21,095 nt of DNA from a virus (IMGVR_UViG_3300008107_000991:1-21095); one strand, 5' to 3'; shown: positions 1-7,643, counted from the stretch's first letter. Notes: generated by a model from the letters alone, not told the origin. Numbers and translations are program-made.

Positions 1-2
1 TG

Positions 3-2048
3 AAAGATCGTATCCTCACGTTGCCTATGTGGGAGAAAGCATCTGCCAACGTCTACGATATGCTGGTGGGTCACGAAGTCGGTCACGCTCTCTACACTCC
101 CGACAAGTGGGGTGATGACTATGGCATTCCTCAGTCGTATCTGAATGTCTGTGAGGATGCTCGTATTGAGAAACTGATGAAGCGTAAGTTTCCTGGTCTC
201 GCTCGTAACTTCTACAGCGGATATCGTGAGTTGCATGATGAAGATTTCTTCTGCATCGGTGATCGTAGCCTTGATTCGTATGCTTTGATTGACCGTGTGA
301 ATCTTTTCTTCAAAGTTGGTATTCATGCTGGAGAAATCTTTGAGTGGAATATCGAAGAGAAAACAATCATCGATGAACTTGCTGATGCTGAAACCTTTGA
401 GCAAGTTGTAGATGTTGCCCGCAAGATTCTTGCATACACTGAGCAACAGGAGCAACAGCAGGTTGTTGAAGCGCAAGGCGACCTTCAGCAATCTACTCAA
501 GGTGGGGGTGATTCCACTCAAGGTGGGGGTGAACCTACCGATGGTGATGGTAATCAACCTCAGCAAACTTCTGGTGACGGCAACCAAACTAAGGGTGCTG
601 ATTCCAATCAACCCAATGAGCAAGGTGAAGGTGCTACCAATGGTGGTGGTCAAACGAATACGCTTGAGTCTGAAACTGACAAGGCATTCACTGAGAATCA
701 GAAACAACTGATTAGCGATTATCCTCGTGCTAATCATCTGAACTATATTGAGTTGCCTGACATTAAAGTAGAAAACTTTGTTATTACGAACAAAGAAGTG
801 ATGGAAGATTGTAACACCTGTTTCGGTGAGCAGTCTCAAAAACTTTTTGCTGAAGTTGACAAACAGTATCTGACTTTCCGTGCGGAAGCTCAACGTGAGG
901 TTAACTACCTTGTGAAAGAGTTTGAGATGCGTAAGTCAGCCGATCAGTATGCTCGTGCTAGCACTGCTAAAACTGGCGTTCTTGACACAGCACTTCTTCA
1001 CACCTACAAGTGGAATGAAGATGTATTCAAGAAAATCAATGTGGTGCCTGACGGTAAGAATCACGGTCTGATTTTCATTCTCGATTGGTCTGGATCTATG
1101 GGTGGTATCTTACAAGATACTGCTAAGCAACTGCTGAACCTCGCATGGTTCTGTAAAAAAGTGCAGATTCCTTTTGACATCTATGCTTTCACCAACGACT
1201 ATTGGTATCACAAATCCTACGATTATTCTTCTGGCACTCGCACTAAACCACAGAAGATTCAAACTCCCAAAGCAGGTCAAGTGCAAATGTGTGAGCACTT
1301 CCGTCTGCTAAATCTTGTCAGCAGCAATGGTCGTAACGGCAAAGATCTTGAAGCACAACTGAAAAACTTCTGGCGTCTTGTTACTGGTGAGAGTGGTTAC
1401 TCTGGATACTCTATGCCCGCTGGGTATGGTCTGTCTGGCACTCCTCTTCATGAAGCTGCTATTTCTCTGACTGCACTTATTCCCGACTTCCAGAAGCGCA
1501 ACAAAGTTCAAAAGACTAATGTTATTATTCTGACTGACGGTGAATCTGCCAGCATCAACTATTACACTGATCAAAAGTATGGTAGTCGTATGGGAACACA
1601 ATATGTAACCAATGATTGTGTTCTGCGTGATCGCAAGACTGGTCGTGTGTATCCTCGTTTTGACAATGGTGGATACTATGGCAACTCAGATCTTATCACT
1701 AAAGTGTTTCTTCAAAATGTTCGTGATCGCTTCCCTGATGTAAACCTGATTGGTATTCGTCTGGTGAATGGTCGTGGTCTTAACACCACTTACAATGCTG
1801 AAGATTGTAAAACGGATTGGAATGAAGTTCAGAAGCAGTGGAAAAAATCTAAGTCTGCTGAACTGGTTGAGCATCTTGGTTATCAGGCATTGTATCTGAT
1901 GGGAACTGATTCCCTCGCTGTCAATAGTGAGTTTGATGTTGAAGAAGATGCTACTGAGAAAGAAATCGGCAAAGCATTTACTAAAGCACTCGCCAAGAAA
2001 GGTGTCAACAAAAAAATGCTTACATCTTTTGCCACGTTGATTTCATGA
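3..2048 (+). CDS. cobT: CobT-like protein with HEXXH and VWA domains (5'-truncated)
   Basis: The reading frame is open from the left edge (first whole codon at 3), so the N-terminus is missing; the codon at 21 is TTG and is not a credible start. Numbering from position 3, an HEVGH zincin-like motif sits at residues 24-28, with a possible third ligand Glu in a CEDARIE segment near 51. A Gln/Gly/Asp-rich linker follows (about 147-226), then a C-terminal VWA domain with all three MIDAS elements: DWSGS (361-365), SGTP (T480) and TDGES (D512). This matches the CobT-like, VWA-containing partners of MoxR/CobS AAA+ ATPases; in the cobaltochelatase, CobT and CobS help CobN insert cobalt. A CobS gene lies 700 bp downstream, which supports the pairing. 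The metallopeptidase motif suggests it may instead act as a peptidase or remodelling factor. The stop overlaps the next ATG (ATGA). Confidence 0.8.
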   Translation, partial: KDRILTLPMWEKASANVYDMLVGHEVGHALYTPDKWGDDYGIPQSYLNVCEDARIEKLMKRKFPGLARNFYSGYRELHDEDFFCIGDRSLDSYALIDRVNLFFKVGIHAGEIFEWNIEEKTIIDELADAETFEQVVDVARKILAYTEQQEQQQVVEAQGDLQQSTQGGGDSTQGGGEPTDGDGNQPQQTSGDGNQTKGADSNQPNEQGEGATNGGGQTNTLESETDKAFTENQKQLISDYPRANHLNYIELPDIKVENFVITNKEVMEDCNTCFGEQSQKLFAEVDKQYLTFRAEAQREVNYLVKEFEMRKSADQYARASTAKTGVLDTALLHTYKWNEDVFKKINVVPDGKNHGLIFILDWSGSMGGILQDTAKQLLNLAWFCKKVQIPFDIYAFTNDYWYHKSYDYSSGTRTKPQKIQTPKAGQVQMCEHFRLLNLVSSNGRNGKDLEAQLKNFWRLVTGESGYSGYSMPAGYGLSGTPLHEAAISLTALIPDFQKRNKVQKTNVIILTDGESASINYYTDQKYGSRMGTQYVTNDCVLRDRKTGRVYPRFDNGGYYGNSDLITKVFLQNVRDRFPDVNLIGIRLVNGRGLNTTYNAEDCKTDWNEVQKQWKKSKSAELVEHLGYQALYLMGTDSLAVNSEFDVEEDATEKEIGKAFTKALAKKGVNKKMLTSFATLIS

Positions 2049-2698
2049 ATAGTAATTTTGAAAAAAACGGCTTTCTTGTAGTTCGTAATTATCTAGATCA
2101 AATTGGTTTAGATATTAACGTTCTACAAGAATATTTTTATTTGAAAGGATTAACAACGAAAGTCAAAGATGATCCTCAAACACCAGGATCTGTAAACTAT
2201 TATTCTGATTTATTAACAGAAACTATTCTGAAAATATCTAAATCAAAATTTGAAAAATTCACGGGATATAATTTATTGCCAACTTATAGTTTTTCTAGAC
2301 TTTATTTGAAGGGAAATAAATTAACAAAACATACAGATAGAATGTCGGCTGAAATATCTGGAACTCTATGCATTGATTATTCTGGCGAACATCATTCTGA
2401 AATTTATATGTCTCCAACAGATAAAGAAAGTGATGCAACTAAAGTAATATTAAATCCAGGAGATCTTTGTGTTTATAATGGAATTAAAATGTGGCATTGG
2501 AGAGACCGAGTAAAAAATGATTGGTTGCTGCATACTTTCCTTCATTATGTCAATGCAGATGGAGATAAAAAACATTTAGTTTACGATCAAAGATCATACT
2601 TAGGAATGCCATCTATTAATGATAAACAATTTAATCAGGGGCACGTATCAAATTATTTTAAGTCATACATAAGCAACGCTTATCGACAACTCCCTTGA
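2045..2698 (+). CDS. Putative 2OG-Fe(II) oxygenase
   Basis: This 217-residue protein has the 2-oxoglutarate/Fe(II) dioxygenase pattern: an N-terminal region leading to RLYLKGNKLTKHTD with H96-x-D98 as metal ligands, then a GDLCVYNG strand (139-146) and MWHWRDRV with H151 as probable third ligand and R153 or R155 as candidate 2-oxoglutarate contact. Such enzymes hydroxylate proteins, nucleobases or small molecules; the substrate cannot be read from sequence. Many marine T4-like phages carry one or more of these genes. It starts within the stop of the CobT-like gene. Its codons are far more AT-rich than those of both neighbours, suggesting separate acquisition. The call rests on motif spacing; an orphan family of the same fold is the main alternative. 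Confidence 0.68.
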   Translation: MNSNFEKNGFLVVRNYLDQIGLDINVLQEYFYLKGLTTKVKDDPQTPGSVNYYSDLLTETILKISKSKFEKFTGYNLLPTYSFSRLYLKGNKLTKHTDRMSAEISGTLCIDYSGEHHSEIYMSPTDKESDATKVILNPGDLCVYNGIKMWHWRDRVKNDWLLHTFLHYVNADGDKKHLVYDQRSYLGMPSINDKQFNQGHVSNYFKSYISNAYRQLP

Positions 2699-2723
2699 CC
2701 TCTCACCTCTCTTGCCCTATAAT
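2695..2723 (+). promoter_or_regulatory. Sigma70-type promoter upstream of cobS
   Basis: TTGACC at 2695-2700 and a perfect TATAAT at 2718-2723 are separated by exactly 17 nt, a near-consensus housekeeping promoter. The -35 box overlaps the stop codon of the oxygenase gene, and the first downstream ATG is cobS at 2750. It should be read by unmodified host RNA polymerase, as expected for an early phage promoter. Confidence 0.8.
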
Positions 2724-2749
2724 ATCTACATACCAAACAACCCCACACC

Positions 2750-3844
2750 ATGAAAAACTTTGAAGTCGCCCCCATGATTGACCGCTTCGGCGCTGTGGTG
2801 ACCGCTGCTGATGTTCGTGCCTATGCCGATGAGGTTGGTATTTCTTATCAGACTCTCACTAAGAAACTGGAGCAGTTTAAGGTGCAGCGTGGCATGTGGC
2901 ATCTGACTGCTGCTGAGCAACTGGAGCAAACTTATAATCAACCCGCTGTGGAACCTGTGGCAGAAAACCCTGAAAACTTTATTCCTGCGAAAGATGCTTC
3001 CTTCGTCAGCTTTGGTAACTTTAGTGATATTAAGAAGATTGTTTCTTCTCGCCAGTATTATCCTATCTTCATCACTGGTCTCTCTGGCAACGGTAAAACT
3101 TTCAGTGTTGAGCAAGCTTGTGCTCAACTGAAGCGTGAACTGATTCGTGTCAACATCACCATTGAAACCGACGAGGATGACCTGATTGGTGGTTTCCGTC
3201 TGGTCAATGGTGAGACTGTGTGGCATGATGGTCCTGTAATTCAAGCACTGAATCGCGGTGCTATTCTGCTGCTTGACGAGATTGACCTTGCCTCTAACAA
3301 AATCCTCTGCCTGCAATCGGTGCTTGAGGGTAAGGGCGTCTTCCTTAAGAAGATCGGCAAGTATGTCAAACCCGCTGCTGGTTTCAACGTTGTTGCTACT
3401 GCCAACACTAAAGGTAAGGGTAGCGATGACGGTCGCTTCATCGGCACCAACGTGCTCAACGAAGCATTCCTTGAGCGTTTCCCTGTGACCTTTGAGCAGG
3501 CATATCCTACTCCTAAGGTTGAAACTGCTATTCTCAAGAAAGCTTCTGAGTCTCTCAACTGCTACGATGAAGAGTTTGTGGGTCGTCTGGTTGCATGGGC
3601 AGAAATCATTCGTAAGACTTTCTACGATGGTGGTGTTGATGAAATCATTTCTACTCGTCGCCTAGTGCATGTTATTCGTGCCTTCAGCATCTTCGGCAAG
3701 CGTAAGAAAGCAATCGAAGTGTGTATTGCTCGTTTCGATGATGAGACTAAGCAATCCTTCATGGAACTCTATACTAAGATTGATGCTTCCATTGATGCTC
3801 AAACTGAAACTACTCAGCCTGAACTGACTGTTGAAACTCTCTGA
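2750..3844 (+). CDS. cobS: CobS-like AAA+ ATPase (cobaltochelatase subunit family)
   Basis: This 364-residue MoxR/CobS-type AAA+ ATPase has Walker A GLSGNGKT at 110-117, Walker B ILLLDEID at 172-179, and a sensor region with VVATANTKG followed by an LERFPV segment. The N-terminal 80 residues look like a short helical module, then a linker. Cyanophage genomes commonly carry cobS; the family name reflects the cobaltochelatase CobNST, in which CobS is the ATPase. Together with the upstream CobT-like VWA protein it forms the ATPase/VWA pair expected for a chelatase or MoxR-type remodelling complex. No CobN homologue is visible here, so the host would have to supply it. The ATG at 2750 is the first start after a strong promoter. 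The end overlaps the next ORF by TGATG. Confidence 0.9.
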   Translation: MKNFEVAPMIDRFGAVVTAADVRAYADEVGISYQTLTKKLEQFKVQRGMWHLTAAEQLEQTYNQPAVEPVAENPENFIPAKDASFVSFGNFSDIKKIVSSRQYYPIFITGLSGNGKTFSVEQACAQLKRELIRVNITIETDEDDLIGGFRLVNGETVWHDGPVIQALNRGAILLLDEIDLASNKILCLQSVLEGKGVFLKKIGKYVKPAAGFNVVATANTKGKGSDDGRFIGTNVLNEAFLERFPVTFEQAYPTPKVETAILKKASESLNCYDEEFVGRLVAWAEIIRKTFYDGGVDEIISTRRLVHVIRAFSIFGKRKKAIEVCIARFDDETKQSFMELYTKIDASIDAQTETTQPELTVETL

Positions 3845-4050
3845 TGTTTGATAATCTCTCTCGCCACACCCTCATCCAACTTAAAGATGGGGGTGTTTTT
3901 TCAATTAAATGTAAAGTCATGGAATATCACAGTGGTAAAGATATTCCATGTTACTTGGGAATAAAATATCCGACTGGCATCGTGGGTGTTGACTCTTTTA
4001 CTTCAAGATGCTATACTAACCAAATAGATTCTATTATCAAGGAAATCTAA
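3844..4050 (+). CDS. Small hypothetical protein (68 aa)
   Basis: I do not recognise this protein. It starts within the cobS stop (TGATG), which favours translational coupling, and has an SH3-like feel (IQLKDGGVFSIKCKV, then GIVGVDSF) without a diagnostic motif. Codons 8-20 coincide with an intrinsic terminator hairpin, so many transcripts may end inside the gene. A later in-frame ATG at 3920 would give a truncated product starting MEYHSG, with no clear ribosome binding site. A strong promoter lies in its 3' third. Confidence 0.5.
   Translation: MFDNLSRHTLIQLKDGGVFSIKCKVMEYHSGKDIPCYLGIKYPTGIVGVDSFTSRCYTNQIDSIIKEI
3867..3901 (+). terminator. Intrinsic terminator at the start of the ORF after cobS
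   Basis: CACCCTCATC (3867-3876) pairs with GATGGGGGTG (3886-3895) over 10 bp with one wobble, around a 9-nt loop, followed directly by six T (3896-3901). It would end the cobS transcript, or act as an attenuator for the small ORF in which it lies. Confidence 0.75.
3989..4017 (+). promoter_or_regulatory. Sigma70-type promoter for the DUF3310-gp45-gp44 operon
   Basis: TTGACT (3989-3994) and TATACT (4012-4017) are 17 nt apart, with a TG at 4009-4010 giving an extended -10. It lies inside the 3' end of the small ORF and about 35 bp upstream of the ATG at 4053. It is probably an early or middle promoter driving the replication genes down to the terminator after regA. Confidence 0.75.
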
Positions 4051-4052
4051 CT

Positions 4053-4361
4053 ATGCAATGGAAATACAATGAAGACAAAATCCTTAAAGACGTTGAGGAT
4101 TATGTAGTGAGCACATACCACGGTCATTACTGTGGGGATGAAGAAGGATACGATGATATCCAAACAATTGATCTGATGGCGGCGAAGAAACTTGCTGCTC
4201 CTTTCTGTCAAGCAAATATTCTTAAGTATGGCAGTCGCTATGGTGATAAGGATGGTCGTAATAAGCGTGACCTTTTGAAAGTGATTCACTACGCAATGCT
4301 TCTGCTTAACTTTGATGGTCACTACACTCGCACACAGAACGGTCTACAGGAGTTTAAATGA
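4053..4361 (+). CDS. DUF3310-like small protein
   Basis: This 102-residue protein has a C-terminal half resembling the phage DUF3310 family (related to T7 gp1.7-type proteins): a FCQANILKYGSRYGDKDGR segment followed by a KRDLLKVIHYAMLLL helix. T7 gp1.7 is a nucleotide kinase, but the family assignment here rests on this one conserved segment and the biochemical role is not established. It is the first gene of the clamp/clamp-loader operon and its end overlaps the start of gp45 by ATGA, so it should be co-translated with the replication genes. Confidence 0.6.
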   Translation: MQWKYNEDKILKDVEDYVVSTYHGHYCGDEEGYDDIQTIDLMAAKKLAAPFCQANILKYGSRYGDKDGRNKRDLLKVIHYAMLLLNFDGHYTRTQNGLQEFK

Positions 4362-5020
4362 GCACAGTCGCACTTTCCCAAACTACTCTGAATATTCTTA
4401 AGAACTTTGCCACTATCAACAATGGCATCATTATTAAAAAAGGAAACACGCTACGAACTATCTCAAATGCTGAGAACATTCTCGCAGCGGCGAACGTTGA
4501 AGAATCCTTTCCTCAAACTTTTGCGATTTATGATCTTAACCAGTTTCTGGCTGGTTTATCATTGTTCGATAATCCTTCTTTGGTGTTTGATAATGCCGAT
4601 TATGTTACTATCAAAGATGGGCGTAGTCGTGTCAAATATTACTTTAGTGACCCTGAGATTACACTTAAAACTGCTCCAGATAAATCCGTAAAATATCCTG
4701 GATCTGACATTCAGTTTACATTGTCTGCTGCTAATATTGCTGCTATTCAAAAGGCAACTGGTATTTACAAACTGCCTGATTTGAATATCAGCTCAGATGA
4801 AGAGATCGTTCTCTCAGTGCGCGACAATGAAGTGTCAACTTCCAACACGTATGATATCATTGTTCCTGGCACCTTTGAAGGAACTCATTCTCTTGACCTC
4901 AAGGTTGAGAATATTCGTCTTCTTCAAGGTGACTATCAAGTTGGAGTTTCCAAGCATTACATTTCTGAGTGGAAGCATCTTAACTTTGATCTTACTTATT
5001 ATATTGCACTTGAACCTTGA
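4358..5020 (+). CDS. 45: Sliding clamp (gp45-like)
   Basis: The 220-residue protein has the length of T4 gp45 (228 aa) and its typical layout: an N-terminal LSQTTLNILKNFATIN helix and strand, internal duplicated clamp folds, and a C-terminal strand ending with FDLTYYIALEP. T4 gp45 is a trimeric ring that tethers polymerase gp43 to DNA and also activates late transcription with gp33 and gp55. It lies directly before clamp loader gp44 as in T4. The start overlaps the previous stop (ATGA) and the stop overlaps the gp44 ATG (TGATG). Confidence 0.93.
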   Translation: MSTVALSQTTLNILKNFATINNGIIIKKGNTLRTISNAENILAAANVEESFPQTFAIYDLNQFLAGLSLFDNPSLVFDNADYVTIKDGRSRVKYYFSDPEITLKTAPDKSVKYPGSDIQFTLSAANIAAIQKATGIYKLPDLNISSDEEIVLSVRDNEVSTSNTYDIIVPGTFEGTHSLDLKVENIRLLQGDYQVGVSKHYISEWKHLNFDLTYYIALEP

Positions 5021-5961
5021 TGAAAAACTTTTTGTGGGTGGAGGAGTATCGTCCTCGTAAGATCGAAGACTGTATCCTCCCTGATTCGTTAAAGAAAGTA
5101 TTTACTGGATTTGTAGAGCAGGGGGAGATTGCTAATCTCCTTCTGTCTGGTCCTCCTGGAGTTGGAAAGACTACAGTTGCCAAAGCCCTGTGTGAAGAGA
5201 TTGGTGCTTCATATATTGTTATCAACGGTTCGGATGAAGGTCGCTTCCTTGATACTATCCGAACCCGTGTCAAACAGTTCGCCAGTTCTGTCAGTTTAAC
5301 TGGCGCTGGCAAACACAAAGTCGTCATCATTGACGAGGCAGATAATACCACTCATGACGTTCAGCTATCTCTTCGCGCCTTCGTTGAAGAGTTCCATAGC
5401 AACTGTCGTTTCATTTTTACCTGCAACTTCATTAATAAAATCGTTGACCCCCTGCACTCCCGCTGCACGGTCGTTGATTTCCGCATCAAACCCGAGGAGC
5501 AGAAGAAGTTACAGGCGGCGTTCTTTGGGCGCTTACAGACGATCCTAGACGCCTCTGGCGTGGCGTATGAAGACAAGGTGCTGGTCAAACTGATCCAACG
5601 CTACTACCCCGACTGGCGACGCCTGCTGAACGAAGCGCAGCGCCACTCTGCTGGTGGATCGTTGGATGCTGCAGTGCTCTGTGATATTGCTGATGTAAAC
5701 CTAGACCAACTCATGCGAGCAATGAAAGCAAAGGAATACAAGGTCGTTCGTCAATGGGTTGTAGATAATATGGATAGTGACCCTAATACTATCATTCGTA
5801 AAATTTATAATTCTCTGAGTGAATGTCTTGAAGGTTCTTCTATTCCTCCTGCTGTGTTGGTGTTGGCTAAGTATCAGTATCAAATTGCGTTCGTAGCTGA
5901 TCAAGAGATTAATATGCTTGCTTGTTTGACTGAAATTATGGTGGAGTGTAAGTTTAAATGA
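5020..5961 (+). CDS. 44: Clamp loader large subunit (gp44-like)
   Basis: This AAA+ clamp loader ATPase has 313 residues from the ATG at 5020 (a TTG at 5017 is a less likely start; the ATG gives a TGATG overlap with gp45). Walker A is GPPGVGKT at about 44-51, Walker B is VVIIDEAD at 101-108, sensor 1 is FIFTCN, and the SRC motif occurs as LHSRC. In T4 four gp44 subunits and one gp62 open and load the gp45 ring. Codons from about 5440 to 5650 are conspicuously GC-rich compared with the rest of the gene. The next gene is a methyltransferase rather than gp62. Confidence 0.95.
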   Translation: MKNFLWVEEYRPRKIEDCILPDSLKKVFTGFVEQGEIANLLLSGPPGVGKTTVAKALCEEIGASYIVINGSDEGRFLDTIRTRVKQFASSVSLTGAGKHKVVIIDEADNTTHDVQLSLRAFVEEFHSNCRFIFTCNFINKIVDPLHSRCTVVDFRIKPEEQKKLQAAFFGRLQTILDASGVAYEDKVLVKLIQRYYPDWRRLLNEAQRHSAGGSLDAAVLCDIADVNLDQLMRAMKAKEYKVVRQWVVDNMDSDPNTIIRKIYNSLSECLEGSSIPPAVLVLAKYQYQIAFVADQEINMLACLTEIMVECKFK

Positions 5962-6848
5962 AATCATTAAAGACCCCTCTTCGTTATCCTGGCGGCAAAT
6001 CTCGTGCCGTCAAGTATCTTATTCCTAAGATGCCTAAAGACATTACCGAATACCGTGAACCTTTTCTGGGTGGTGGTAGTGTAGCAATTGCGTTTACAAA
6101 AGAATACCCAGATATTCCTGTATGGGTGAATGATTTGTATGAACCATTGGTGAATTTCTGGCAGATGCTACAGAAGTCACCTGATGGTTTGTTCTGTTTA
6201 CTGGAAGCATACAAGAATACATATGACACGCCAGGCAAAGCACGGGCATTGTTTGACGAAATGAAGATTCAACTGAATAGTGCTGACACACCTAACCTCC
6301 AGAAAGCTGCTGCTTTTTATGTGGTCAACAAGTGTAGTTTCTCTGGTCTAACTGAATCATCTTCCTTCTCACCTCAAGCAAGTGATCATAACTTCACTAT
6401 GCGTGGTATTACAAATCTTTCTAAGTATTCAGAACTGATTGAGAATTGGAAGATTACTTGTGGTTCATATTGGGATATGATGATGACATCTGCTCCTGTA
6501 GGAACGTTCTGGTTCTTTGACCCTCCTTATGATATCAAAGATAATCTTTATGGTAAGAAAGGAGAACTACATAAAGGATTCAATCACGAAGAGTTTCATG
6601 CTTGGATCACTCAGGGTAATGTAAAAGATCGCTGGATGATTACTTACAATACCAATCCAACTCTTATGGAGTGGTATGATGGTTATTATCAAACCAAATG
6701 GGATTTGACTTATACTATGCGTTCAGTAGGCGACTACATGAATGAGCAAAAAGACCGTGCTGAACTTTTGATTACTAATTATGACGAAACCATCTCTAAC
6801 GGAATATTTGAACTCAATAAATCAAACCAAGAAGTCGGTAGTTATTGA
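5958..6848 (+). CDS. dam: D12-class DNA adenine-N6 methyltransferase (Dam-like)
   Basis: This 296-residue D12-class methyltransferase has PLRYPGGKSRA at 7-17, the AdoMet-binding EPFLGGGSV at 34-42, the catalytic DPPY at 188-191 within FWFFDPPYD, and a terminal strand AELLITNYD. The family methylates adenine N6, commonly in GATC; the exact site cannot be read here. It may protect phage DNA or mark replicated strands. It lies between gp44 and gp62, splitting a pair adjacent in T4, and its last 22 codons overlap the start of gp62 by 68 nt, so it is embedded in the operon rather than loosely inserted. It starts on the gp44 stop (ATGA). Confidence 0.93.
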   Translation: MKSLKTPLRYPGGKSRAVKYLIPKMPKDITEYREPFLGGGSVAIAFTKEYPDIPVWVNDLYEPLVNFWQMLQKSPDGLFCLLEAYKNTYDTPGKARALFDEMKIQLNSADTPNLQKAAAFYVVNKCSFSGLTESSSFSPQASDHNFTMRGITNLSKYSELIENWKITCGSYWDMMMTSAPVGTFWFFDPPYDIKDNLYGKKGELHKGFNHEEFHAWITQGNVKDRWMITYNTNPTLMEWYDGYYQTKWDLTYTMRSVGDYMNEQKDRAELLITNYDETISNGIFELNKSNQEVGSY

Positions 6849-7167
6849 CGAGGAATCTGAAAAAGCATATCCACCTTTTATTGTCAACAAGTGTCTTGCT
6901 GCTTTTCATGATACTATTTTATTTTCAAACGAAATGAATATGTATCCTCATCTCGATAAGAAGATGCAATATGACTTTTTTATAAATAGTATCAGCCCGC
7001 GTAAGAGATTTTCTCCTTGGGCAAAAAAATCTCAAGTAGAATACCTTGATGCGATTAAGGAGTATTATGGTTATAACGACGATAAAGCTCTACAAGCATT
7101 GAGAATCTTATCTAAAAATCAACTTGAACACATTAAAAAACTTGTAGACAAAGGTGGAAAAAGATGA
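6781..7167 (+). CDS. 62: Clamp loader small subunit (gp62-like)
   Basis: The 128-residue protein resembles cyanophage gp62 proteins: LTEYLNSINQTKK at the N-terminus, FIVNKCLAAFHDTILFSNEMN, LDKKMQYDFFINSISPRKRF and a C-terminal helix ending in HIKKLV. It is shorter than T4 gp62 (187 aa), as I recall being usual for marine relatives. gp62 is the non-ATPase subunit of the gp44/62 loader. The start at 6781 lies 68 nt inside dam; I keep it because the recognisable N-terminal motif begins a few codons later. The position between gp44 and regA fits. A TATAAATA at 6981-6988 lies in its coding sequence. Confidence 0.88.
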   Translation: MTKPSLTEYLNSINQTKKSVVIDEESEKAYPPFIVNKCLAAFHDTILFSNEMNMYPHLDKKMQYDFFINSISPRKRFSPWAKKSQVEYLDAIKEYYGYNDDKALQALRILSKNQLEHIKKLVDKGGKR

Positions 7168-7592
7168 CTCCTGATATCGAAGTAGAATGGAAGCAAGCTG
7201 ATATGGTTGAGGTGACTCTCAATGAACCTGATGATTTCCTCAAAGTTCGTGAGACCCTAACTCGTATCGGTGTCGCATCCCGTAAAGAAAAAAAGATTTA
7301 CCAATCTTGTCATATCTTACACAAGCAAGGTAAGTATTATATTGTTCACTTCAAGGAGCTGTTTGCCCTTGATGGAAAGAATACCAATCTTTCTGTGAAT
7401 GATGTTCAACGTAGAAACAGAATTATTCAACTGTTATCCGATTGGGGATTGATTTCTGTTGTTAAAGCAGAAGCGATTGCTGATGTTGCTCCGTTGAATC
7501 AAATCAAAGTTCTTGCTTTCAAAGAGAAAGATGAATGGACGCTTGAAAGTAAATACAACATTGGTCGTAAGAAGACCGAGATAACCGAATAA
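7164..7592 (+). CDS. regA: Translational repressor RegA
   Basis: The match to T4 RegA is strong: VEVTLNEPDDFLKVRETLTR, IYQSCHILHKQGKYYIVHFK, a DWGLISVV segment and a terminal EWTLESKYNIG. RegA binds ribosome-binding sites of early phage mRNAs, including those of clamp-loader genes, and represses translation. T4 RegA (122 aa) begins at the equivalent of M14 (ATG at 7203), so either this phage protein has a 13-residue N-terminal extension or translation starts at 7203. The 7164 start is preferred because it gives an ATGA overlap with gp62. A terminator follows at once, closing the operon. Confidence 0.95.
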   Translation: MTPDIEVEWKQADMVEVTLNEPDDFLKVRETLTRIGVASRKEKKIYQSCHILHKQGKYYIVHFKELFALDGKNTNLSVNDVQRRNRIIQLLSDWGLISVVKAEAIADVAPLNQIKVLAFKEKDEWTLESKYNIGRKKTEITE

Positions 7593-7599
7593 TATTTGT

Positions 7600-7623
7600 A
7601 GGGAGTTCCACACTCCCTTTTTT
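7600..7623 (+). terminator. Intrinsic terminator after regA
   Basis: GGGAGT (7601-7606) pairs perfectly with ACTCCC (7612-7617) around a 5-nt loop, with an A/T pair at the base, followed by T 7618-7623. It closes the gp45-to-regA operon. Confidence 0.88.
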
Positions 7624-7632
7624 AATGCTTTC

Positions 7633-7643
7633 TGATATATAAT
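7633..7643 (+). promoter_or_regulatory. Probable promoter of hsp20 (extended -10)
   Basis: A TGATATATAAT run offers either TATAAT at 7638-7643 or an extended -10 with TG at 7633-7634 and TATATA at 7636-7641. No good -35 box is seen; the expected position falls in the T-tract of the preceding terminator. It is the only plausible start for hsp20 transcription after that terminator. Confidence 0.45.

Noticed and set aside
494-531. Short direct repeat (ACTCAAGGTGGGGGTGA, twice) in the CobT-like gene
   Set aside because: It is a low-complexity linker encoding Gln/Gly-rich repeats; there is no sign of a mobile element or regulatory array.
2726-3316. 196-codon open frame on the - strand
   Set aside because: It is antisense to cobS, with no domain pattern; cobS carries clear Walker motifs on the + strand.
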